A stretch of DNA of 55,565 nt, from NCBI GenBank assembly GCA_947625675.1, contig CANQPH010000016.1, positions 1 to 55,565 on the forward strand, given 5' to 3'. Every line of letters starts with the position of its first letter. Positions within the stretch are counted from its first letter, which is position 1. Of the stretch, positions 34,263 to 43,807 are shown one piece after another. The position numbers and the translations under genes are program-made. This DNA is from an uncultured Acetatifactor sp. Lineage in GTDB: Bacteria; Bacillota; Clostridia; Lachnospirales; Lachnospiraceae. The notes under the pieces are model-generated. The model had not been told where the DNA came from and did no database searches. It saw nothing but the letters and a program-made list of their open reading frames with translations.

Positions 34263-34278
34263 TAATGCGTGCTATATT
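34250..34278 (+). promoter_or_regulatory. Sigma-A promoter of hsp20
   Basis: Perfect TTGACA (34250-34255), 17-nt spacer, TATATT (34273-34278), with the -35 inside the CIRCE spacer and right arm. Confidence 0.85.
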
Positions 34279-34332
34279 ACATGTAGAACAAGGGAACAGG
34301 ATAGAAACCTTGAAGGAGAACTCCCGGAAAGA

Positions 34333-34474
34333 CTTCCGAAAGGGAACTCCCGAAAAGGAGGCCTCCGGAAGAAAATGAAATCTTCCGAATAAAAAAGTCC
34401 TTCCTGGGAAATGTTCTAATAGTAACAACCACACTTCGGAATTGTCCGATTTTGTTTCGATGGCAAAGGCCATC
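34333..34474 (+). other. Long structured 5' leader of hsp20
   Basis: The leader from the promoter to ATG 34491 is about 200 nt. It can form a junction: outer CTTCCG/CGGAAG (34333-34338 with 34366-34371), inner GGG-AACT-CCC (34342-34351) and the palindrome GGAGGCCTCC (34357-34366). A second hairpin, GATGGC-AAAG-GCCATC (34459-34474), ends just before the ribosome site. A thermosensor is possible but unproven. Confidence 0.4.
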
Positions 34475-34490
34475 AGGAAAGGAGATTATT

Positions 34491-34958
34491 ATGTTGATGC
34501 CCAGCGTATTTGGAGAGAATTTGTTTGATGATTGGTTTGAGGATTTCCCGTTCGGAAGAGATTTCTGGGAAGACCGCAGGGGAAATGAGAAGAACCCCCT
34601 GTACGGAAAGCATGCGAAGAACATGATGAAAACCGACGTCCGGGAAACGGAAAACGGCTATGAAGTGGACATTGATCTGCCCGGCTTCAAAAAAGAAGAT
34701 CTGCAGCTCCAGCTGGAGAACGGCTGCCTGACCGTATCCGCCACCAAGGGCGTGGACAAGGACGAGCAGGACAAGAACGGCCGCTATATCCGCAGGGAAC
34801 GTTATGCGGGAAGCATGAGCAGAAGCTTCTATGTAGGCGAGGATTTGAAGGAAGAAGACATCCACGCCAAGTACGAGGACGGCATCCTTCGCCTGTCCCT
34901 GCCCAAGGTGGAGCAGAAGGCCGTGGAATCCAAAAAGTATATCGCCATCGAAGGGTAA
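34491..34958 (+). CDS. Hsp20/alpha-crystallin small heat-shock protein
   Basis: 155 residues. A short N-terminal arm (MLMPSVFGENLFDDWFEDFPFG) is followed by an alpha-crystallin domain (about 45-150) with VDIDLPGFKKEDLQLQLENG and the C-terminal DGILRLSLPK motif. It is an ATP-independent holdase for unfolding proteins. ATG 34491 has GGAAAGGAG 7 nt upstream. CIRCE-controlled promoter and long leader upstream; a strong terminator follows. Hsp20 under HrcA/CIRCE is less common than groESL or dnaK operons being so controlled. Confidence 0.95.
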   Translation: MLMPSVFGENLFDDWFEDFPFGRDFWEDRRGNEKNPLYGKHAKNMMKTDVRETENGYEVDIDLPGFKKEDLQLQLENGCLTVSATKGVDKDEQDKNGRYIRRERYAGSMSRSFYVGEDLKEEDIHAKYEDGILRLSLPKVEQKAVESKKYIAIEG

Positions 34959-35005
34959 GCATTTTTCCAGCGGAAAAGCTTCCGGCGAAAAAGGAAGAGT
35001 TTTAA

Positions 35006-35042
35006 GAAGGAGCCTGCGGCCAACGCCGCAGGCTCCTTCTTT
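35006..35042. terminator. Strong terminator after hsp20
   Basis: A 15-bp perfect stem GAAGGAGCCTGCGGC / GCCGCAGGCTCCTTC with a CAAC loop, then TTTCC. It also lies before the end of the convergent deacetylase gene, so it may serve both. Confidence 0.88.
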
Positions 35043-35060
35043 CCAAAGATTCCTAACATA

Positions 35061-35912
35061 TCACTTCCCGCAGATTTCCTCCAGGGTTCCGAAGGAATAC
35101 CCCATCTCCTCCCATTTCGTCAAAAGTTCGTCCAGAATCTCCCCGTTGGTCTGAGAGGTGTTGTGCAGCAGCACCAGGGCTCCCGGATGGATTCTGCCCA
35201 AAAGCTTTTCAAAGGCCTCCTCATGACTGGGCTGGCTGTCCACGTTCCAGTCCACGTAAGCCAGGCTCCAGAAAAAAGTGGCATAGCCCAGATCTTTGGC
35301 CATTTGGAGATTTTCCTGACTGTATTTTCCCTGGGGCGGTCGATAATAGGGGGCCATTTCCTGCCCGGTCAGTTCCTGGAAGGCCTCCGCCGTCAGATCC
35401 ATTTCTTCCTGAAATTTCTCCCGGCTGGAAATAGAAGCCATATCCGGATGGTGATAGGTATGGTTGCCCACGGTATGCCCCTCTTCCACCATCCTCTTCA
35501 CCAGCTCCGGCGCAGATTCCAGAAAGTGCCCCACCACGAAAAAAGTGGCTTTGACGTCATGCTTTTTCAGCGCATCCAAAATCGCCGGAGTGTTGCCGTT
35601 CTCGTAGCCGCAGTCGAAGGTCAGATAAATCTTTTTCTCCCCATCGCTCCCTATGTAATAGGCGTCATATTTCCCCAGTTCCTCCGCAGAAGCGTTGCCC
35701 GCAGGCCGGGTGCCTTCTTTTCCAAAGCCCAGGCCCCAGTTCTCTTCCTCCAGAACCACATCCCCTTCCAGAGCGGAGGCCGCCACCGCCTGCTGCACGT
35801 ACCCCACGGCTCTTCCCACAAAAAACATGGAAAGGAGGAAAACCGCAGTGCCCGCCAGCCTTCCTCCTTTTCTGATTCGATCTTTTGTCGTTTCCTCCAA
35901 TGGAATGGTCAT
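35061..35912 (-). CDS. pdaA: PdaA-like polysaccharide deacetylase
   Basis: 283 residues with one N-terminal membrane anchor (about 18-38) and an external NodB-type deacetylase domain (about 95-280). LTFDCGYENGNT near 97-107 is the PdaA-type motif 1, GNHTYHHPDM near 150 gives the metal-binding His pair, and YYRPPQGKYS near 195 is motif 3. PdaA deacetylates muramic acid on the way to muramic delta-lactam in spore cortex; by analogy this suggests a spore former. ATG 35912 follows GGGAG; an upstream in-frame ATG lacks a ribosome site. The promoter region has a sigma-G-like sequence. PgdA-type or other deacetylases are alternatives. Confidence 0.82.
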   Translation of the reverse strand: MTIPLEETTKDRIRKGGRLAGTAVFLLSMFFVGRAVGYVQQAVAASALEGDVVLEEENWGLGFGKEGTRPAGNASAEELGKYDAYYIGSDGEKKIYLTFDCGYENGNTPAILDALKKHDVKATFFVVGHFLESAPELVKRMVEEGHTVGNHTYHHPDMASISSREKFQEEMDLTAEAFQELTGQEMAPYYRPPQGKYSQENLQMAKDLGYATFFWSLAYVDWNVDSQPSHEEAFEKLLGRIHPGALVLLHNTSQTNGEILDELLTKWEEMGYSFGTLEEICGK

Positions 35913-36050
35913 TTTGACCGCTCCCTTCCCTATCCTCGGAACATATATATGCGCCTTCCGGAGACGGTATGCCGGAATAAGGCCGAGCGCACTCATTTTC
36001 AGATATACCCTTGCATATCACGGGCCTGCCCTTGATATTGCATTAATAAG

Positions 36051-36078
36051 TAGTATGATGGCTTACTTTCTTTCATAC
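36051..36078 (-). promoter_or_regulatory. Sigma-G-like promoter upstream of the PdaA-like gene
   Basis: Minus strand GTATG (complement of 36074-36078), 16-nt spacer, CATACTA (36051-36057), close to the forespore sigma-G consensus. The spacer is one or two bases short. In B. subtilis pdaA is a sigma-G gene. The rest of 35913-36252 has no gene, only a short AAGTTAAC/GTTAACTT inverted pair near 36158 and 36237. Confidence 0.35.
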
Positions 36079-36252
36079 TTTTTGGGGCATAAAATTCCAC
36101 TTCAAAACCTCATGAATTCATGTCAAGCAAACATGGCATATACTATTATACTAAAGGCAAGTTAACTCGTGAAAGATATAGCTGGGTTCCTGAATGGGAG
36201 TAGACCTTACGGTTTAGAATTCCTTTGCCCCTGAGGTTAACTTATTTTTTGT

Positions 36253-37761
36253 CTAGTTTCCTCCCTTAAGTCTATATTTTTTCCCTTTTGTCGAACCGGT
36301 GCTTTCCAGTCTGCCGAGTTCTACAAGTTCGGAAAGAAGTACCTCTATTCTCCTTTCTCCAACAGATACCGTTTCTATAAAATCTGCCGCTTTATACCAT
36401 ATATCAGACTGCATTACAGAAAGGATGAGTCCATATTGCTCTCGTGTTTTTTGAGTAACCTTTTTTTCTGCTGTTTTTTCCGCAGTTTTTTTCCGCACTT
36501 TTTTTCCGCACTTTTTTTCCGCACTTTTTTCCGGCACTTTTTTTGCGAAGCAAAGTTCCAGAACCGTCCGATCAGGATTAAAACGTTCTATAATGACTGG
36601 CTCCGTCCACCCTTGCGCTTCCCAGATCTGGAAAATATTGGGCACACCGCTGCCAGCCCGCTCACCGATATTGATTAGGTTGAACATTTTCATCAGGGCT
36701 TTATTTCTCGGATCAGACATTCCACCCAGACGCATCTGTGTCTTTCCAGTTCGAATATATCCAGGGTTCTCAAGGGACAACTTGTCCGGCTCCTTGCGGA
36801 CCACAACGCCACAGGTTCCATAATAATCCGCATTGACCAAACAATTGGCCAAGGCTTCGCGCAGCGCCTTATGAACCGGAGTATCATCGATCCGATCCCC
36901 ACCCTCCATACGAAACGGAACCTTAACATCCTTGATAATCTTATTATACACTCGAAAATAGAAGTCGCATAAATTACCAGACCATTCCCCGGAACTGGAC
37001 TGCAGGCGATCCGTCCAGCGGATGGCGGGATCAAGCATTTCCCGATAATCCAGGAAATACTCTGGAAAATGGCGCACAATGTTATACTCATCCCCAAACA
37101 TCAGCATACCAGCCGCCGTGGGATGAAGCTTTCCGTCCATTCTCGACAGGGCGGCCGCACCGATGCTTCTTAAATAGTCCGCATCGTTTAACTGACCAAA
37201 AGGATGTCCTTCTTTCAACGTCCTATGCCGGTTCCTATATCCTTGAATCGTTTCCTGATTCAGTTCCTCCAGCGGAACATCTTCCAGAAGAATCATATCC
37301 ATCGTATCTTCCGTCTGGTCACGCAGCATCGCTTTGATCTGCGCCGGGGTGCAATGATAATCGCCTTCCCCATCCCGCCGAAAAGTGCCGCCCATAAGGT
37401 CATTATTGATATAGACCGGCTTCTGCTCCCGCTTTGCCATGGGAACACGGATCACCATGATCACATCACCATCTAACTCATAAAGCTCTACATCCTTTTC
37501 CGTCAAAAGATTGATGCTCACTTTGGCTTTGTTATTGATCATATCCCAAAACTGCTTCTGCTGTTTGGCAGGATTTTTCAAGCCGGTCGTATACCAGGAG
37601 CCGTCCGGACGTTCTTTTATCCCAAGGATAATAATGCCGCCATAGCAATTTGCGAAGGCAGAATAGGTATCCCAAAGAGAAACAGGGATATTCTCCGCCG
37701 CCTTTTTGACCTCCAGACGATTACCTTCTCTATATTCATCGAATTTGTTTAGGTCGAACAT
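36253..37761 (-). CDS. AlbA_2-type (Schlafen-like) ATP-binding putative regulator
   Basis: 502 residues. The N-terminal AlbA_2 domain (about 10-140: EGNRLEVKKAAENIPVSLWDTYSAFANCYGGIIILGI) is followed by a HATPase_c_4-like region (about 290-400: HKALREALANCLVNADYYG; INIGERAGSGVPNIF). A Lys-rich linker of KSAEKK/KTAEKK repeats (about 410-440) and a winged-helix-like C-terminus come last. Proteins of this build are annotated as transcriptional regulators or nucleic-acid-binding ATPases and often occur in defence or mobile regions. GC is lower than in flanking genes. It lies next to a PglX-like fragment. The exact role is unknown. Confidence 0.85.
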   Translation of the reverse strand: MFDLNKFDEYREGNRLEVKKAAENIPVSLWDTYSAFANCYGGIIILGIKERPDGSWYTTGLKNPAKQQKQFWDMINNKAKVSINLLTEKDVELYELDGDVIMVIRVPMAKREQKPVYINNDLMGGTFRRDGEGDYHCTPAQIKAMLRDQTEDTMDMILLEDVPLEELNQETIQGYRNRHRTLKEGHPFGQLNDADYLRSIGAAALSRMDGKLHPTAAGMLMFGDEYNIVRHFPEYFLDYREMLDPAIRWTDRLQSSSGEWSGNLCDFYFRVYNKIIKDVKVPFRMEGGDRIDDTPVHKALREALANCLVNADYYGTCGVVVRKEPDKLSLENPGYIRTGKTQMRLGGMSDPRNKALMKMFNLINIGERAGSGVPNIFQIWEAQGWTEPVIIERFNPDRTVLELCFAKKVPEKSAEKKCGKKVRKKTAEKTAEKKVTQKTREQYGLILSVMQSDIWYKAADFIETVSVGERRIEVLLSELVELGRLESTGSTKGKKYRLKGGN

Positions 37762-37773
37762 GGGAGCCTCCTG

Positions 37774-38001
37774 TCAAAAAACATATAACCCAACTCGATA
37801 CGTAGTACACAACAACCCAGATATTTTCACCGCATATGCAAGCCATTCCGCATCCAATGTCAGCTCGTCCTGCAAGCCGTAAATGTCAATAAAAATGAGA
37901 TTCAATCGAGTGCCAACTTCATTGTTCTGACGGATATGCTTTAGCAACAGCTCCTTGTTGGTATCCCGATCCAAACCAACATGTCTTGCATACCTCATCA
38001 T
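37774..38001 (-). pseudogene. Fragment resembling the C-terminal part of a BREX PglX methyltransferase
   Basis: The 75-codon frame contains NEVGTRLNLIFIDIYGLQDELT, close to the ELNRIFIDIYGLQDELTPE segment that I recall from PglX-type adenine methyltransferases. It then degenerates (AYAVKISGLL where SYAVGCMFGRY is usual). Most of the roughly 1200-residue enzyme is missing and no other BREX gene is in view. Probably the scar of a lost defence locus beside the AlbA_2 gene. A homology search would settle this. Confidence 0.45.
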
Positions 38002-38215
38002 ATTTATTATAAGCTGTCCACTATAAAAAGCACAAGAGGAATCACACTTTTATTTCAAAAAAGGCCCAAGACCTTATCACAGCTTATCATACTTCACGCA
38101 AAAGAATCTCACCGCTTCATGACCTGATAAACGGAAACGCAGCATGACCGAAATCACACTGCGTTCCAAAAATAATCCGAACTCGTTTTTATTAAAAAAT
38201 ATCTCGTCTTCCTCG

Positions 38216-38290
38216 GCCGCATCTTTTGTCGCCACATCCCTTGTGGTCGCATCCATTGCGGTTGCATCCTTCACGGCCGCCTCATCGCCG
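38216..38290. repeat. 15-bp degenerate tandem repeat, five units, just after nth
   Basis: Units at 38216, 38231, 38246, 38261 and 38276 share G(C/T)(C/T)GCATC on the plus strand. The minus-strand translation is a run of DATAMDATTRDVATKDAA, but the frame overlaps nth and is not called as a gene. 38002-38215 holds nothing I recognise. Confidence 0.85.
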
Positions 38291-38296
38291 TTTTCT

Positions 38297-38920
38297 TCAC
38301 AGCCTCTTCTCGCACCACCGGGCGATGGGGCACTCCCCGCACCGGGCTTTTCTGGCGGTGCAGATGCTTCGCCCAAGATAGATCAGTTGGAAATTGATGC
38401 GGTTCCAGTGTTCCTCCGGCAGGACCTTCATCAGCTCCTGCTCCACCTTCACCGGCGTGTTCCCTTCCGCCCAGCCGATCCTGTGGGAAATCCGAAACAC
38501 ATGGGTGTCCACCGTGACGCCGGGAATCCCATAGGCGTCCGCCAAAAACAGGGTGCCGGTCTTGCGGCCCACGCCCGCCAGGGTGACCACCTTTTCCAGG
38601 TCCATGGGAACCTTGCCGCCAAATTCCTCCAGGATCTGGGTGCAGCATTTCTTCATGTTCGCCGCCTTGTTTTTATAAAGGCCCACGCTCTTGATCTGAT
38701 CCTCGATTTCCGAAATGTCCGCATCCGCCACCGACCGCAGATCCGGGAATCTTTTCCACAGCCCGGGCAGCACTTCATCCACCTGCTTATCCGTGCTCTG
38801 GGCGCTCAGCATGATCGCCACAAGAAGCTGCCAGTCCGCCCCGTAAAAAAAGCCCTCCTTGGAGGTTCCGTATTCTTCATCCAACACCCTCAGGATTTCC
38901 TGAGTTTTATGACATTCCAT
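38297..38920 (-). CDS. nth: Endonuclease III (base-excision DNA glycosylase/AP lyase)
   Basis: 207 residues. The helix-hairpin-helix LAGVGRKTG carries the catalytic Lys (near 116), and the conserved Asp is in VTVDTHV (near 136). A complete 4Fe-4S motif C-X6-C-X2-C-X5-C (Cys187, 194, 197, 203) ends the protein. It removes oxidised pyrimidines and nicks abasic sites. The start codon overlaps the last 14 nt of the DUF975 gene, so the two are co-translated. The C-terminus is complete; degenerate 15-bp repeats begin 6 nt after the stop. Confidence 0.96.
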   Translation of the reverse strand: MECHKTQEILRVLDEEYGTSKEGFFYGADWQLLVAIMLSAQSTDKQVDEVLPGLWKRFPDLRSVADADISEIEDQIKSVGLYKNKAANMKKCCTQILEEFGGKVPMDLEKVVTLAGVGRKTGTLFLADAYGIPGVTVDTHVFRISHRIGWAEGNTPVKVEQELMKVLPEEHWNRINFQLIYLGRSICTARKARCGECPIARWCEKRL

Positions 38921-39536
38921 AGACCGAACCTTTCAGTTTCTCATAATAACCCGCAAAAGTAATCAACATATAAGGAACCACGTAGATTCCCGCAATGCCT
39001 GCGGTGACGCTGGTCAGCAGAGCCCAAAGGATAAAAGACAGGCTCAGGATGAAATACTCTCCCACATGTCCCTGCATCATTCTTTTGCTCTCGTTGACGC
39101 ATTCCCGGATGCCCATCTCCGGATGCTCCACCAGCACGAAAATTGCCTGGGAATATCTAATTCCCGCAATAATGCCGGGGATCACGAACAGCAAGGACCA
39201 CAGATAAACGAAAAGCCCCATCCAGAGAGACAGCCCCAACATCTTAAGCAGCATGTCCATATGGGAAAACAGTTCTTCCACTCCGGCCTGTTCCCTGTGA
39301 TAGACCTTCCATACATACACATAATAACCATAGCTGACACCTATCAGCGCCACGTCCACCACGATTCCGCATACCCCTGCCAGAGCTGCACCGAGCAAGC
39401 CGAGATGGCTTACAAGCTGCAGGATGATCACCGTTACGGCAGCGATTCCCAGGAAAGCGAGAGTGACCACCGCCGGGTGGGGATTCGCCGCCCTCATGGC
39501 ATCCTTTGCTTCCTGTTTCAACATTGCACGATCCAT
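38907..39536 (-). CDS. DUF975 family membrane protein
   Basis: 209 residues, about five membrane segments. The family pattern is clear: MDRAMLKQEAKDAMR at the N-terminus, LWSLLFVIPGIIAGIRYSQAIFVL in the middle, and the NESKRMMQGH motif before the last helices. GGAGGAAG lies 6 nt before ATG 39536. It is transcribed with nth. The function of the family is unknown. Confidence 0.88.
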   Translation of the reverse strand: MDRAMLKQEAKDAMRAANPHPAVVTLAFLGIAAVTVIILQLVSHLGLLGAALAGVCGIVVDVALIGVSYGYYVYVWKVYHREQAGVEELFSHMDMLLKMLGLSLWMGLFVYLWSLLFVIPGIIAGIRYSQAIFVLVEHPEMGIRECVNESKRMMQGHVGEYFILSLSFILWALLTSVTAGIAGIYVVPYMLITFAGYYEKLKGSVYGMS

Positions 39537-39674
39537 TTTTTCTTCCTCCTTATAAGTAAAATCACCGAATTCCGTTTATTTTCGGCCGTCCAACCGTTCT
39601 ACAGTCTTTCCGCCGAATCGACCCTGGTTAAAGTTAATTATAACACTTCATCTGCAATTTTCAACGGATTTTTA

Positions 39675-39836
39675 GTAACAGTTCAGCCAGCCGCCTGATT
39701 TGATGGAAAATCGTGCTTGCACGAATTTTCCATCATGTCTGGCGGCTGAGGGAGCGCCATTTTATGAGCAAAGGTAGTCGCGAAGCGACGGAAAGCACGT
39801 AGTGCGGCTTTGCGAATGGTGCGTCTGAACTGTTAC
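39675..39836. repeat. MITE-like element with 12-bp terminal inverted repeats
   Basis: GTAACAGTTCAG (39675-39686) and CTGAACTGTTAC (39825-39836) bound about 160 bp filled with further hairpins: GATGGAAAATCGTGC / GCACGAATTTTCCATC near 39702-39733, AGCCGCC / GGCGGCT flanking it, GTCGCGAAGCGAC near 39777 and CGCACTACGTGC-like pairing near 39795. There is no coding capacity. It lies between divergent nth/DUF975 and carB. It could be a miniature transposable element or a large leader structure of carB. Confidence 0.6.
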
Positions 39837-39863
39837 GCATTTTTACGACTTTCAACATGGGTA

Positions 39864-39892
39864 TTTCTTTTTCCCAAAAACTATGTTATACT
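39864..39892 (+). promoter_or_regulatory. Promoter of carB
   Basis: A good -10 TATACT at 39887-39892; the -35 region (39864-39869, TTTCTT) is weak. The leader up to ATG 39977 has short hairpins (GCAC-AAA-GTGC near 39917 and GAAGCGCTTC near 39938) and GGAGG before the start. Confidence 0.5.
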
Positions 39893-39976
39893 AGAGGGCA
39901 CAGCTTCGACCTGCGGAGCACAAAGTGCTTCAGCCTGTGAAGCGCTTCTAAAAGCGATTACATCGGAGGAAATTTT

Positions 39977-43294
<3,318 letters not shown>

Positions 43295-43380
43295 GCGTCA
43301 AACAAGCGTCCAGGCCCAAAGCTTCCGAAAATGGCTTGGGAATCGGCCGCTCGGGGCCACAGAAATAGAACCTGGAAAAA

Positions 43381-43420
43381 CCCCTGTCGGGCACAATTCT
43401 TTCGTGCCTGACAGGGGCCT
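43381..43420. terminator. Terminator of carB
   Basis: Perfect 14-bp arms CCCCTGTCGGGCAC / GTGCCTGACAGGGG (one G-T pair) with a 9-nt loop, followed by CCTTTCATT. An A run on the left may let it serve the convergent immunity gene too. Confidence 0.85.
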
Positions 43421-43463
43421 TTCATTCTCCCTGGGGATTCTCCCGCCGCAGGGTTCCTCCGCC

Positions 43464-43793
43464 CTAGGGTTCCTCCGCTTCCTGATCCATCATCTCCCGG
43501 GTCTGCTCCATGATAATGTACTGTGATTCAATGATATTATCCAATATTTCTTCGGCGATCTCTTCATCCTCCACAAACAGCTTCGCCGATATATTGTTCT
43601 GACACAGCTCATCATACATCTTCTTTATGAGCAGATCATCCTCCAGTTTGTAGGTATAGCTTTCATATACATACTTATGATTTGTGATGGCATCCTTGAT
43701 TTCACCGATGGAATGATCGCAATACTTCCTTATGATTTTGATTCCCTTGGCCGCGTCGGTACCCGAAACCACCTTTACCCCTATTTTTTCCAT
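43464..43793 (-). CDS. Probable immunity protein of the upstream GHH-nuclease toxin
   Basis: 109 residues, acidic C-terminus (EQTREMMDQEAEEP), alpha/beta composition: GIKIIRKYCDHSIGEIKDAITNHKYVYES, then ISAKLFVEDEEIAEEILDNIIESQ. No family recognised. It starts 14 nt after the toxin stop with AAGGAGG at ideal spacing, so it can be made in high amount, as expected of an immunity gene directly behind a C-terminal nuclease toxin. The role rests on position, size and charge, not on homology. Confidence 0.7.
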   Translation of the reverse strand: MEKIGVKVVSGTDAAKGIKIIRKYCDHSIGEIKDAITNHKYVYESYTYKLEDDLLIKKMYDELCQNNISAKLFVEDEEIAEEILDNIIESQYIIMEQTREMMDQEAEEP

Positions 43794-43807
43794 TCAATCG
43801 CACCTCC

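Noticed and set aside
36130..36250. Possible small RNA or peptide bounded by AAGTTAAC / GTTAACTT
   Set aside because: The inverted pair is short, there is no promoter or T run, and the 21-codon plus-strand frame has no ribosome site.
38077..38376. Minus-strand 99-codon frame overlapping the end of nth
   Set aside because: It overlaps nth in another frame, lacks a ribosome site and is largely made of the 15-bp repeat.
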